A stretch of 46,307 nt of DNA from Paenibacillus lautus NBRC 15380 (GCF_004000945.1 NZ_BIMF01000029.1:1-46307); one strand, 5' to 3'; counted from the first letter of the stretch, positions 31,728-40,764 are shown. A program made the numbers and translations. Notes: a model not told the origin generated them from the sequence alone.

Positions 31728-32246
31728 TTGCAGAGGAAAACGTTGACGGTTGAGGCACTGCCTGGGTTTGAGCCGGAGATCGGCCGCTGGATATGGGGAC
31801 TGGAGGACATACGCCGAACGATATTGAAACGGCTGGAAGGGGTCCACCATGAACATTTGAACCATAGGGCAGACGGCCGACAGTCCATCGGCTCGCTGTT
31901 GTACCATATTGCTCTCATTGAAGCGGACTGGCTGTACGTCGAGGTGCTTGAATCCGATTGGGACCCGAAAATAAAGGCATGCTTCCCCTGGGATGACCGT
32001 ACCGAGGATAACCATCTTTCTGAAGTGCCGGATCAGTCACTGGATGAACATCTTCACCGCATGCAGAGGGTACGTCATGAATTGCTTGCCCATTTCCAAG
32101 GCATGGACCTCTCGGACTGGAGGAGAGTCAGACAACTGGAACCGTACGATGTGACGCCGGAATGGGTCATCTATCATCTGATTGAGCATGAGTCCCATCA
32201 TCGGGGACAAATATTTCAGCTGTTAAGAGAATTGGAGCAAGTTTAA
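31728..32246 (+). CDS. DinB family protein
   Basis: A 172-residue four-helix-bundle protein of the DinB/YfiT-like superfamily. The metal-binding His residues are visible: His in LLYHIALIEADWL, and a pair in YHLIEHESHHRGQI near the end. Such proteins are metal-dependent thiol transferases or hydrolases, or are of unknown use; some B. subtilis members are DNA-damage inducible. The start is TTG 31728, with AAGGGAG at 31712-31718 and nine bases of spacing. It appears to be a single gene. Confidence 0.9.
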   Translation: MQRKTLTVEALPGFEPEIGRWIWGLEDIRRTILKRLEGVHHEHLNHRADGRQSIGSLLYHIALIEADWLYVEVLESDWDPKIKACFPWDDRTEDNHLSEVPDQSLDEHLHRMQRVRHELLAHFQGMDLSDWRRVRQLEPYDVTPEWVIYHLIEHESHHRGQIFQLLRELEQV

Positions 32247-32341
32247 GGATCGATGGTCCACTCAGAAGAGACTATGGCCTTCGGGGCTAAAACCGGAGCC
32301 TTTTGAGGTCACTGCTATAAGCGTTATAATTGCCCGGGGCA

Positions 32342-32365
32342 GGGAGCATTCCTTGCTCTTTTTTT
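32342..32365 (+). terminator. Terminator
   Basis: GGGAGC (32342-32347) and GCTCTT (32355-32360) form a short hairpin with a run of T. It is about 100 bases past the DinB gene and just before the small gene at 32438. Confidence 0.7.
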
Positions 32366-32437
32366 GTATATCCTGCAACGATCCAGCTTGTCCAAACGTA
32401 ATAAGCAGATAAAGAGTACGGTATCGGAGGAGATAGG

Positions 32438-32593
32438 ATGAATAATGAATTCTATGTGGGATGGGGAACGCTGGCTTTAATTAACGCCGGATTGGCTCAA
32501 GGAAAAAACAGAACGGGATTAAACTGGTTTCTGCTATCCCTGCTGCTAGGTCCGCTCGCAACCCTGTTTCTTGTCCTGTCAGCTAAAAGGTAA
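32438..32593 (+). CDS. 51-residue small membrane protein
   Basis: A frame with a very strong GGAGGAGATAGG ribosome site. The product begins MNNEFYVGWGTLALINAGLA, then a short basic loop QGKNRTGLNW, then a membrane segment FLLSLLLGPLATLFLVLSA and a basic tail. The GLNWFLLSLLLGP pattern is common in small membrane proteins of bacteria. Its function is unknown. It ends next to a strong terminator. Confidence 0.75.
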   Translation: MNNEFYVGWGTLALINAGLAQGKNRTGLNWFLLSLLLGPLATLFLVLSAKR

Positions 32594-32609
32594 TTTGAGC
32601 AATAAAAGA

Positions 32610-32640
32610 GCCGCTTCCCGGCAAGGGAAGCGGCCTTTAT
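32610..32640. terminator. Bidirectional terminator
   Basis: GCCGCTTCCC (32610-32619) pairs perfectly with GGGAAGCGGC (32625-32634) around GGCAA. It lies between the small gene (plus) and the gene ending at 32645 (minus). Confidence 0.9.
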
Positions 32641-32644
32641 CGTA

Positions 32645-32875
32645 TTACATCCGTTGAAACATAGCGGTGTCACGGCTGTAGTGTGTCAGGTAACCTGTCT
32701 CTTCGTTGCGGATGCGGACGACATCCGGTGTGTAGCATTCAATGTAACCTCGCTCGATCTCCACATATACGCTTGCGGGATCCTCTTCCCATACGGAAAC
32801 CACCGTTTCCGATAATGCGGCCGCGAAAAAATGGATGTCTTGCGATAGGTACCGGCTATTGCGGTCTGTATTCAT
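32645..32875 (-). CDS. Small hypothetical protein, coupled to the nucleotidase
   Basis: 76 residues, acidic, probably soluble, of no family I recognise (EEDPASVYVEIERGYIECYT in the middle). Its ATG at 32875 directly follows the stop of the nucleotidase gene (TAA-ATG), with AAGGGGA about eleven bases upstream. The two are thus likely translated together. Confidence 0.65.
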   Translation of the reverse strand: MNTDRNSRYLSQDIHFFAAALSETVVSVWEEDPASVYVEIERGYIECYTPDVVRIRNEETGYLTHYSRDTAMFQRM

Positions 32876-33451
32876 TTATTTCATATCCCCTTGATGGTTA
32901 GAATCGGATAAAATGCGGTCTACTAACTCGTTCATTCCCTTCCAGGAATCCTTCAGAATAAATTCATGCTGAATATGCGCGTTCCACGGACGCGGAATCA
33001 GTATGGTTTGTTTTCCGGCTTTTCTGGCGGCAATCGCATTATGGGGACCATCGTCAATCAGAAGATCAAATTCCACTAAATCCTTGCGCTTGGCCACGAA
33101 AAAATTCTCGAACGGAATAAATGGCATATGCCGCTGCAGCCATCTCCACTTCTCGGGCACCGAGGAGGGACGGGCTGCGGTAACAACAATGACGTCATAA
33201 TCATGCGTCATTCTGTGGACTTCGTCAATCGTATATTCATCAAATAGTTCAAGTTCTTCATATAAGCCCGGCTTTCCGAAGAAAAACTCTTCCGAGCATT
33301 CAGGATGCCAGATTTGATGCAGGTTATAATCGGTAATCTGATCCAGCGTCAGCTGAGGATCTTTGTACTGTAGATTATGATAGTGAATGGCCTTGGGTAT
33401 GAGATGGCAGATGGTATCATCCATATCGATGGCGACTATTTTTTTGCTCAT
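32876..33451 (-). CDS. HAD family 5'-(deoxy)ribonucleotidase
   Basis: A 191-residue HAD phosphatase of the 5'-nucleotidase (NT5C-like) family. Motif I is VAIDMDDTICH with both Asp residues, motif II is VVTAARP, the Lys lies in FFVAKRKDL, and motif IV is LLIDDGPHN. The short cap between about residues 20 and 80 fits the deoxyribonucleotidase type. It removes phosphate from nucleoside monophosphates, keeping (d)NMP pools in check. The start is ATG 33451 with CAGGAGAG ten bases upstream. Confidence 0.9.
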   Translation of the reverse strand: MSKKIVAIDMDDTICHLIPKAIHYHNLQYKDPQLTLDQITDYNLHQIWHPECSEEFFFGKPGLYEELELFDEYTIDEVHRMTHDYDVIVVTAARPSSVPEKWRWLQRHMPFIPFENFFVAKRKDLVEFDLLIDDGPHNAIAARKAGKQTILIPRPWNAHIQHEFILKDSWKGMNELVDRILSDSNHQGDMK

Positions 33452-33673
33452 AGCGTCATTACTCTCCTGTAATCATGAATTCTAAGAAACGATGATGTTC
33501 CGTAATTGTAAGGGACAGGATGCTTATTGGCAAACCGAAATCAAAAATGGGAGGATGTAACATTTTCTTTCCCCTGACTCATTATAAACTAAGTATAGCA
33601 TTAATAGGGCTAACAACCTTCCTGATATTTCCCGCTTACGGGAATATCCTAAAAATAGATGCCTTCATCCATT

Positions 33674-33707
33674 ATGACAGTACATGTCATGATTGCCCTT
33701 CTATAAT
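33674..33707 (+). promoter_or_regulatory. Promoter with inverted-repeat operator before the class II UvrA gene
   Basis: ATGACA (33674-33679) and TGTCAT (33685-33690) form a perfect inverted repeat with a five-base spacer. A TATAAT -10 box lies at 33702-33707, about 35 bases before the start. The repeat covers the -35 area, and no good -35 hexamer is seen. This would suit control by a DNA-binding regulator. Confidence 0.55.
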
Positions 33708-33740
33708 AAGAACACTACAGGGCATAAGGGAGGAACGGCC

Positions 33741-35993
33741 ATGGTTCAAGAATATATCAACATCCGTGGAGCCAGGGAGAATAATCTGAAGAATGTTTCG
33801 CTGCAAATTCCAAAACGAAAAATCACGGTCTTTACCGGCGTATCCGGCTCGGGTAAATCGTCCATCGTGTTCGATACCATCAGTTCCGAAGCTCAGCGAT
33901 TGCTGAACGAGACGTTTACCGCTTTTGTCCGTAACCGACTTCCACGGCATAGCCGACCGGACGTGGACTCCATCGAGAATTTGTCGACCGCCATCGTCAT
34001 CGACCAGAAGCGGCTGGGCGGCAACTCGCGTTCAACGCTCGGCACGATCACCGATCTGTACGCCGTTCTCCGTCTGCTGTTTTCGAGGGTGGGGCAGCCA
34101 TTCGTGGGTTACTCCAATGTGTTTTCTTTTAACGATCCGCAGGGCATGTGCCCGGAATGCCAGGGAATCGGGAAGAAGGTGGAACTGGATCTGACGAAGC
34201 TGCTGGATACGACCAAGTCCTTGAATGAGGGAGCGGTCCGATTTCCTGTTTTCTCAGTGGATAGCTGGTATATGAAAAATTATACTATGTCTGGGTTCTT
34301 TGATAACGACAAGAAGCTGGCCGACTATTCGGAAGCCGAATGGGATCTCTTCCTATACGGCAAGGAGGGAAAAGTGACGTTCCCGTCCAAGGGGGGACCG
34401 GTACAGTCCGACTTCGAGGGCCTCGCGCTGAAGTTCAACCGGCTGTATATTCAGAGAGACAGCAGTGAATTGTCCGAACGCACCTTAAATCACGTCAAAA
34501 ATTTTATTACGAATGGCACATGCCCGTTATGCGAGGGAACACGGCTCAGTCAAGCGGCATTAAGCTGCAGGATCAACGGATATAATATCGCCGAGTGTGC
34601 GTCTATGGAGATTGGGGAGTTAAGAGAGGCCATCCTGAATATCAAGGAGCCGGTGGCTGCCAGTATGGTGGCCAGCTTGGCGGAGCGGCTGCAGCACTTG
34701 ATGGATATGGGGCTGGATTACTTAACGCTGAATCGGGAGACGACCACGCTCTCCGGGGGTGAATCGCAGCGGGTGAAGATGGTGAGGCATTTGGGCAGCA
34801 GTCTGACGGACATGATGTATGTTTTTGATGAGCCTAGCGTTGGTTTGCATCCACGGGATGTTCACCGCCTGAACAACATGCTCAGGAAGCTTCGGGACAA
34901 GGGCAACACGGTGCTGGTCGTAGAGCATGACCGGGACGTGATTGAAATTGCCGACCATGTGGTGGATGTGGGGCCGAATGCCGGTACCCGGGGAGGAGAA
35001 ATTATCTTCGAGGGCACGGTTGAGCAGCTGTGCAGCCAAGCATCCACGTTAACCGGGCAGTACATGAAGCGCTGCATGCCGATGAAAGAACAGTTCCGCG
35101 TACCTACAGGGCAAATGCGCATTGCCAATGCCAATCATCATAACCTGAACAATGTGACGGTGGACATCCCGGAAGGTGTATTGACTGTGGTCACGGGCGT
35201 AGCGGGGTCAGGGAAGAGCTCGCTCATTCACCATGCCTTCCTGTCCCGGCATCCCGAGGCTGTTGTCATCGATCAGTCCGCCGTCAGCACCTCGATCCGT
35301 TCCAATCCTGCTACCTACACGGGGATTATGGATGACATCCGGAGCATGTTTGCCAAAGCTAATGATCAGAGTCCATCCCTGTTCAGCTTCAATTCCAAAG
35401 GGGCTTGTCCAGACTGCCACGGTCTCGGGTTCATCTATACGGACCTGGCGTTTATGGAAGGCATTAAGTCTCTGTGCGACACCTGTGACGGCAGGCGCTT
35501 TAAGGATGATGTGCTGCAGTATAAGCTCCATGGAAAAATGATTACCGATGTGCTGGATATGACCGTGCTGCAGGCGCTTGATTTTTTCGAGAAAAAAGAA
35601 ATCAGGCGGCGGCTGGAAGCCCTGCACGATGTCGGCTTGCACTATCTAACACTCGGACAGCCGCTGAGCACCCTGTCCGGGGGCGAAAGCCAGCGCATCA
35701 AGCTGGCCAGCGAGCTGCACAAGCAGGGAAAGATTTATGTCATGGACGAGCCGACGACCGGGCTGCATATGTCGGATGTCGGGCATTTGCTGGACATGAT
35801 GAATCGGCTCGTCGATAACGGCAGCTCGGTGATTGTCATCGAGCACAATCTGGACGTGATCCGTCAGGCGGATTGGATCATTGACCTCGGACCCGAGGGC
35901 GGCAGCAGGGGAGGCCGGGTCATGTTCGAAGGAACGCCTGCTGAACTGATCACGGCAGAACACTCCTTGACCGGGAAGTATGTACGGGGGTAG
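33741..35993 (+). CDS. Class II UvrA-like ABC ATPase
   Basis: A 750-residue paralogue of UvrA (usual length about 950), so the UvrB-binding region is missing or reduced. It keeps both ABC domains: Walker A GVSGSGKSS and GVAGSGKSS, signatures LSGGESQR twice, Walker B YVFDEPSVGLHP and YVMDEPTTGLH, switch VEHD and IEHN. Zn-finger Cys pairs CPEC, CPLC, CPDC and CDTC are also present. Class II UvrA proteins are linked to resistance against DNA-damaging antibiotics rather than core repair. The start is ATG 33741 with AAGGGAGG just upstream; a longer frame from 33693 lacks a site. Confidence 0.93.
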   Translation: MVQEYINIRGARENNLKNVSLQIPKRKITVFTGVSGSGKSSIVFDTISSEAQRLLNETFTAFVRNRLPRHSRPDVDSIENLSTAIVIDQKRLGGNSRSTLGTITDLYAVLRLLFSRVGQPFVGYSNVFSFNDPQGMCPECQGIGKKVELDLTKLLDTTKSLNEGAVRFPVFSVDSWYMKNYTMSGFFDNDKKLADYSEAEWDLFLYGKEGKVTFPSKGGPVQSDFEGLALKFNRLYIQRDSSELSERTLNHVKNFITNGTCPLCEGTRLSQAALSCRINGYNIAECASMEIGELREAILNIKEPVAASMVASLAERLQHLMDMGLDYLTLNRETTTLSGGESQRVKMVRHLGSSLTDMMYVFDEPSVGLHPRDVHRLNNMLRKLRDKGNTVLVVEHDRDVIEIADHVVDVGPNAGTRGGEIIFEGTVEQLCSQASTLTGQYMKRCMPMKEQFRVPTGQMRIANANHHNLNNVTVDIPEGVLTVVTGVAGSGKSSLIHHAFLSRHPEAVVIDQSAVSTSIRSNPATYTGIMDDIRSMFAKANDQSPSLFSFNSKGACPDCHGLGFIYTDLAFMEGIKSLCDTCDGRRFKDDVLQYKLHGKMITDVLDMTVLQALDFFEKKEIRRRLEALHDVGLHYLTLGQPLSTLSGGESQRIKLASELHKQGKIYVMDEPTTGLHMSDVGHLLDMMNRLVDNGSSVIVIEHNLDVIRQADWIIDLGPEGGSRGGRVMFEGTPAELITAEHSLTGKYVRG

Positions 35994-36106
35994 TGGGGAA
36001 TCACGGGAGTGAGCGGCCGGTCCTTACCGGAGCGCGACCAAACCCATGCAGTATGCTGCATGGGAGCTGGCACGAATTCGTTTCCGTAGTTTCATAGTAG
36101 ACTTGC

Positions 36107-36142
36107 AATGGCCGTACCGCATATCCCCGCGGTACGGCCATT
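36107..36142. terminator. Strong hairpin after the UvrA gene
   Basis: AATGGCCGTACCGC (36107-36120) pairs perfectly with GCGGTACGGCCATT (36129-36142) around eight bases. The T tract is short on both sides. Nothing else firm is seen in 35994-36283. Confidence 0.7.
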
Positions 36143-36283
36143 CTATGGTTGTTAGGCTTATAAGATCGCTTAAACGGCAATACTGTATGCTGCGACAGAC
36201 TAAGTTGGTTAATGAAGTACGTGTAATGACTCGGTCTGCATTCCTAATAAGCAGCATTCTTATTGTAAACGGGGGATACGACA

Positions 36284-37960
36284 ATGCAGAAAGTATGGTG
36301 GAAAGAAGCCGTTGCTTACGAGATCTATCCGCGCAGTTTTATGGATTCGAATGAAGACGGCATCGGGGATCTGCAAGGAGTTATATCCCGTCTGGATTAT
36401 TTGAAGGATCTTGGGATTGATGTTATATGGGTATGCCCCGTCTATCGATCGTCCAATAACGATAACGGTTACGATATCAGCGATTATCAGGATATTATGA
36501 CGGAGTTCGGATCCATGGCCGACTTCGATCAGCTGCTGGCCGAAATCCATAACCGCGGCATGCGGCTTATTATGGATCTGGTGCTCAATCATACCTCGGA
36601 TGAACATCCGTGGTTTATGGAATCCCGTTCCTCCCGAACCAATCCGAAGCGGGATTACTACATTTGGCGGGATGCAAGGGATGGGGCCGAGCCGAACAAT
36701 TGGGAATCCGTCTTCACCGGTTCCGCTTGGGAATATGACGAGTTAACGGATCAATATTATCTCCACCTCTATTCCAAGAAGCAGCCTGACTTAAATATGG
36801 AGAATCCGGCGGTCAGGGATGATCTGGTCAGGATGATCCGTTGGTGGCTGGATAAAGGGATTGACGGTTTTCGCGTGGATGCGATTACCCATATTAAGAA
36901 GCTGCCGGGTTTGCCGGATATGCCCAATCCGAATCACCTTCGATATGTCGATTCGAATCCAGGACATCGGAATATAGAGGGCATCCATGAATTTCTTCAG
37001 CAATTCAAACGCGAGGCGTTCGCTCATTATGACATTATGACGGTTGGCGAAGCGAGCGGCATTCCGATAGCGGAAGCAGACCGCTGGATCGGGGAAGAGA
37101 ACGGGTCGCTGAACATGATTTTTCAATTTGAGCATGTCAATCTTGATTTCGGACTCGAGGGACGCTGGGATTATGCGGTCTGGGACTTGGCCGAATTGAA
37201 GCAGATTATGCATAAATGGCAGACGGGCCTTGAAGGCGTGGGCTGGAATGCCCTTTACATGGAGAATCACGATCAGCCGCGCTCCGTATCCCGTTTTGGC
37301 GATCCGGTCCACTATCATAAGGAATCGTCCAAGATGCTGGCTACTTTTTTTATGCTGATGCAGGGGACGCCGTTTATTTACCAGGGGCAGGAAATCGGAA
37401 TGACGAATGTCGAGTTTGCGGAGCTGAGTGATTATCGGGATGTGGAGATCTACAATTATTACCGCGAGCGGCTACTGGACGGGAAAGACGTGTCCGAGAC
37501 GATGCGCAGAATCGCGTACCGGGCTAGGGACAATGCAAGAACGCCGATGCAGTGGGATGACACGCTCTATGGCGGCTTCTCAACGGTTGTGCCGTGGATC
37601 CGCTGCAATCCGAATTACCATGAAATCAACGTAGAGCAGCAGCTAACCGATCCCGATTCCATTCTGAATTACTATAAAGCCTTGATCCGACTGCGCAAAT
37701 CCAGTGAGGCGCTGATCTACGGAAAATATGAAGCCGTGCTTCAGGAGCATCCGGAAATTTTCGCTTATTCCAGGTCATTAGAGAATGAGACGTACTTGAT
37801 TGTTCTCAACTTCTATAGCGGAACGCCGGATTTTCAAATCCCGGCAGAATGGCGTGAGCATCAACCGGAAGTTGTACTCTCGAATTACGAGCGCTCGGAC
37901 CGAAGTTTCGACGAATTCGCTCTACACCCTTATGAAGCGATAGTTTATCGTGTAAACTAA
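36284..37960 (+). CDS. Alpha-glucosidase / oligo-1,6-glucosidase (GH13)
   Basis: A 558-residue cytoplasmic GH13 enzyme of the MalL/oligo-1,6-glucosidase group. The start VWWKEAVAYEIYPRSFMDSN is typical. Catalytic residues lie in the conserved strands: nucleophile Asp in GFRVDAIT, acid/base Glu in TVGEAS, and the stabilising Asp in ENHDQPRSVSRFGD. MDLVLNHTS is region I. It releases glucose from short alpha-1,6 or alpha-1,4 oligosaccharides after uptake. The start is ATG 36284 with GGGGGA upstream. A dehydrogenase follows 39 bases later, suggesting shared sugar use. Confidence 0.95.
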   Translation: MQKVWWKEAVAYEIYPRSFMDSNEDGIGDLQGVISRLDYLKDLGIDVIWVCPVYRSSNNDNGYDISDYQDIMTEFGSMADFDQLLAEIHNRGMRLIMDLVLNHTSDEHPWFMESRSSRTNPKRDYYIWRDARDGAEPNNWESVFTGSAWEYDELTDQYYLHLYSKKQPDLNMENPAVRDDLVRMIRWWLDKGIDGFRVDAITHIKKLPGLPDMPNPNHLRYVDSNPGHRNIEGIHEFLQQFKREAFAHYDIMTVGEASGIPIAEADRWIGEENGSLNMIFQFEHVNLDFGLEGRWDYAVWDLAELKQIMHKWQTGLEGVGWNALYMENHDQPRSVSRFGDPVHYHKESSKMLATFFMLMQGTPFIYQGQEIGMTNVEFAELSDYRDVEIYNYYRERLLDGKDVSETMRRIAYRARDNARTPMQWDDTLYGGFSTVVPWIRCNPNYHEINVEQQLTDPDSILNYYKALIRLRKSSEALIYGKYEAVLQEHPEIFAYSRSLENETYLIVLNFYSGTPDFQIPAEWREHQPEVVLSNYERSDRSFDEFALHPYEAIVYRVN

Positions 37961-37999
37961 GTGAGTAAGCGATTTCTTGAGATGAGAGGTGAATGCAGC

Positions 38000-39061
38000 T
38001 TGTCACAACCAAACATGATGTCTGCAGCCGTTCTAGATCGCCCTTTATCCATTGGGATAAAGCAGGTTCCCATTCCGGAGCCGAAGCCGGATGAAGCCTT
38101 GATTCAGGTGTATTGCATCGGCATATGCGGTTCGGATGTGCACTACTATGAGCATGGACGGATTGGCAGGTATGAGGTGAAGGAACCGTTGATTCTGGGA
38201 CATGAGCTTGCCGGCGTTGTCGTAAGGACGGGGGAGAAGGTAAGAAATGTCTCCGTCGGTGACCGCGTGGCCGTGGAACCGGGCGTTACGTGCGGGCGCT
38301 GCACTTATTGTAAAAGCGGACGTTACAACCTGTGTCCGGATGTTGTATTTATGGCGACCCCGCCGGTTGACGGAGCTTGGGCCGAATACGTCGCGGTGCG
38401 AAGCGACTTCCTGTTCTGGCTGCCGGATGAAATGTCCTTTGAGGAAGGCGCTTTGCTTGAACCGCTGTCCGTAGGACTTCATGCCGTACGCCGCGGGCGT
38501 ATCCAGCCAGAGGACCGGGTGCTGGTGCTCGGACTGGGGCCGATTGGCTTGCTTGCCATGGAGGCGGCCAAAATGTCCGGAGCCTCACAGATATTTGGCA
38601 GCGACGTCGTGGAATACCGGCTTAATCTGGCCCTTCAAATGGGAGCCTCCGGCGTGATCAATCCGATGGGCGAATCCGTTCCGCAGCGATTGGACGAGCT
38701 CACGGGAGGCGACGGAATCGATCTCATTATCGAAACATCGGGCAACGCCGGGGCCATCGCGGATTCGATCGGTTATGTGAACCGAGGGGGCCGCATCGTG
38801 TTTGTAGGCCTGCCAACAAAGGATGCCATTCCGGTGGATATCGGTGCTTTGGTTGACGCCGAGCTGGATGTATACGGCGTGTTCCGCTACGCGAACACGT
38901 ACCCGGCGGCTATTCAGATGCTACAAAACAAGGGCAGTCGCATACGCGATATCATCACCCACCAATTTTCCTTGGATCAGATCGAGGAAGCCATAGAGCT
39001 TGCCCGCACGCAAAAGGACACCAGCGTAAAAGTCATGATCTATCCTCATCAAAACGCATAA
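38000..39061 (+). CDS. Zn-dependent sorbitol/xylitol dehydrogenase-like
   Basis: A 353-residue medium-chain dehydrogenase. The catalytic Zn ligands are in GICGSDVHYYEHG and GHE; the structural Zn cysteines are CGRCTYCKSGRYNLC. The NAD-binding turn is VLGLGPIG, followed by the acidic GSDVVEYRL. It oxidises a polyol such as sorbitol or xylitol to the ketose; the exact substrate is not fixed by sequence. The likely start is TTG 38000, after AGAGGTGA; the GTG at 37961 just past the glucosidase stop has no site. Probably co-transcribed with the glucosidase. Confidence 0.9.
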   Translation: MSQPNMMSAAVLDRPLSIGIKQVPIPEPKPDEALIQVYCIGICGSDVHYYEHGRIGRYEVKEPLILGHELAGVVVRTGEKVRNVSVGDRVAVEPGVTCGRCTYCKSGRYNLCPDVVFMATPPVDGAWAEYVAVRSDFLFWLPDEMSFEEGALLEPLSVGLHAVRRGRIQPEDRVLVLGLGPIGLLAMEAAKMSGASQIFGSDVVEYRLNLALQMGASGVINPMGESVPQRLDELTGGDGIDLIIETSGNAGAIADSIGYVNRGGRIVFVGLPTKDAIPVDIGALVDAELDVYGVFRYANTYPAAIQMLQNKGSRIRDIITHQFSLDQIEEAIELARTQKDTSVKVMIYPHQNA

Positions 39062-39135
39062 CATTCTTCGCTGCCGGGAGAGTCGCTTCGGGAGTTTGCG
39101 GTACAATCGCACCAAAACAACGTCATGGATCATCA

Positions 39136-39181
39136 CAAAGAAAGCACCGCCCCAACACTTATCGGAGCGGTGCTTTCTTTG
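39136..39181. terminator. Bidirectional terminator
   Basis: CAAAGAAAGCACCGC (39136-39150) pairs with GCGGTGCTTTCTTTG (39167-39181). It ends both the dehydrogenase (plus) and the anti-sigma gene (minus, ends 39191). Confidence 0.9.
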
Positions 39182-39190
39182 TGTTACTGG

Positions 39191-40039
39191 TTAGTCCGGG
39201 CGCTCATTGCTCATCCAGCTGTCGATGCGAAGATCATTGCTGTAGGCCTCGCGCGACGAAATTTCGCTGAGCTTCTGCTCGGCAGCCTCGCGAGTATCGA
39301 AACCGCCGATGACCGCAATGAAGTCGCCGCTGGCCGTCTTAATGAAAGTCACGCCGTCCTCCATATAAATCTCTTCCAGAATAGCAAGGGATTCCCCTTG
39401 CGGCATGGCTTCACTGCGAATATAGAAGACCTCGCGCGGGGTTACCGGCTCACCGGTCGAAGTGAGCTTCAGCTCAATATAGCCGGGATCTCTATATTCG
39501 GATACGGTATGCTTCACGCCGTCCTTCAGTTCAACGACAAAACGCATGGCCGAGTCGTCCAGAATCACATTTTCATAGACATCCTTTACCAGCGGGAGAG
39601 CCAGCATGTCTTTCTTGAGGGTTTCATAATCAAAGTTTCGTACGCCGTTAAACGTGAAGATCAGACGGTTTGGCGCATCCCGATGATCCACGGTGTAGGC
39701 CGGGACGCTGGAAACGGAATTGCCTTCCTGATCAAATTGAATCTTAAATACGTCCTCGGAAGCTTCCGTGCCCACGGTAACGCCGTCGGTCCGTTCGCCT
39801 CCGCCCCCGAACTGCAGAACCTGAACGATGCTGCCCACCACGGGGACTTTGGATAAGGCGTTTGCCACCGTCGGGATGTTGACGACGAATAACAGGGCAA
39901 CGGCTGCTGCAACAACGGAGGAGTATCTCATCAAGCGCATGGATCGTTTACGGGCAGCCGCCTTTTTCATTGCTGCGTCCATAACGCCGGTTAGCTGGGC
40001 AGGGATCTCAATGTGTTCATAGCGTTCTTTTCCTGTCAT
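39191..40039 (-). CDS. Probable anti-sigma factor
   Basis: A 282-residue single-pass membrane protein. A short cytoplasmic N-terminus with basic residues (AAARKRSMRLMRYS) is followed by a membrane helix at about 38-58 (SVVAAAVALLFVVNIPTVANA) and a large extracellular domain. The order after an ECF sigma gene, with an overlap at 40036-40039, is the usual layout of an anti-sigma factor that holds the sigma until a signal arrives. The C-terminal FDTREAAEQKLSEI resembles a SPOR-like repeat. The signal is not known. Confidence 0.8.
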   Translation of the reverse strand: MTGKERYEHIEIPAQLTGVMDAAMKKAAARKRSMRLMRYSSVVAAAVALLFVVNIPTVANALSKVPVVGSIVQVLQFGGGGERTDGVTVGTEASEDVFKIQFDQEGNSVSSVPAYTVDHRDAPNRLIFTFNGVRNFDYETLKKDMLALPLVKDVYENVILDDSAMRFVVELKDGVKHTVSEYRDPGYIELKLTSTGEPVTPREVFYIRSEAMPQGESLAILEEIYMEDGVTFIKTASGDFIAVIGGFDTREAAEQKLSEISSREAYSNDLRIDSWMSNERPD

Positions 40040-40554
40040 AGACGATCGACCTCTCCCTCGATTAAATATGATTTTAATTTTCCGATAATGCGGTAGAACC
40101 TGGTCTTGACCGTGTTTTCGGACAATGCCAGCATATCCGCCATTTCTCTAAAGCGCAGGTCCTCAAAAAACTTCAGAATAATGTAGGTTTTCTCTTCTGG
40201 CATCAGTCTGTCCAAAGCATCATATAAATCCATTTTCTCTTCCAGCGGTACGGCATGCTCTGCGGCCGCATAGTCTTGCGTTTGGTCCTCCATATAAGCT
40301 ACCCGCTTCTTGCGACCGAGATGGTCGATGGCAGCGTTAATGACAATCCGGGTCATCCAGGATTCAAAATACTGCGGCGTGTTCATCCGCTCATAAGCGA
40401 GATATCCCTTATAGGTTGCCTCGGAGACGATATCCAGTGCCTCCTGCTCATTTTTGACATAGCAATAGGCTACCCGGTATAACTTGCTTTTGCATTTCTC
40501 CATATTTTCGCTGAACTGTGTTTGCTTCGAGTCTTTCGCTCTCAGTTCACTCAC
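40036..40554 (-). CDS. ECF-family RNA polymerase sigma factor
   Basis: A 172-residue sigma-70 group 4 factor. Region 2 is LYRVAYCYVKNEQEALDIVSEATYKGYLA followed by FESWMTRIVINAAID; region 4 is KTYIILKFFEDLRFREMADMLALSENTVKTRFYR, the DNA-binding helix pair. It directs a stress regulon and is co-expressed with the anti-sigma factor. The start is GTG 40554, with little spacing to the nearest purine-rich sequence, so the true start may be different. The upstream DNA carries two perfect palindromes. Confidence 0.92.
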   Translation of the reverse strand: MSELRAKDSKQTQFSENMEKCKSKLYRVAYCYVKNEQEALDIVSEATYKGYLAYERMNTPQYFESWMTRIVINAAIDHLGRKKRVAYMEDQTQDYAAAEHAVPLEEKMDLYDALDRLMPEEKTYIILKFFEDLRFREMADMLALSENTVKTRFYRIIGKLKSYLIEGEVDRL

Positions 40555-40561
40555 CCCTAAC

Positions 40562-40648
40562 TACTAGCGCTAGTATTTTATGTCATGGCACGAATTCGTT
40601 TTGATCTATTCCTGGTTTAATGGGTTGGATCATGCTCAAGTACTTGAG
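40562..40648. promoter_or_regulatory. Two perfect 14-bp palindromes in the divergent region
   Basis: TACTAGCGCTAGTA at 40562-40575 and CTCAAGTACTTGAG at 40635-40648. They lie between the ECF sigma gene and the divergent MFS gene. Both could be operator sites; the first is directly next to the sigma start codon. Confidence 0.5.
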
Positions 40649-40764
40649 TGCGCTTGACTGATCATTAGACCGTGGAGAGGGCCAAATAGTTTTAGCCGGC
40701 ATAAAAAAGTTACGGGTTGGTGAGATATACCATCTGATTCACTTGAAAAAATTAATCCGTGAAC

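Noticed and set aside
33520..33789. An 89-codon plus-strand frame upstream of the UvrA gene.
   Set aside because: It covers the promoter and operator and overlaps the true UvrA start in another frame, with no ribosome site.
39125..39856. A 243-codon plus-strand frame opposite the anti-sigma gene.
   Set aside because: It begins inside a terminator and overlaps the well-supported sigma/anti-sigma pair.
36068..40601. An exact 16-base match, TGGCACGAATTCGTTT, at 36068-36083 and 40586-40601.
   Set aside because: The chance of one such match in a 46-kb window is not small, and the flanks differ. It lies in unrelated contexts.
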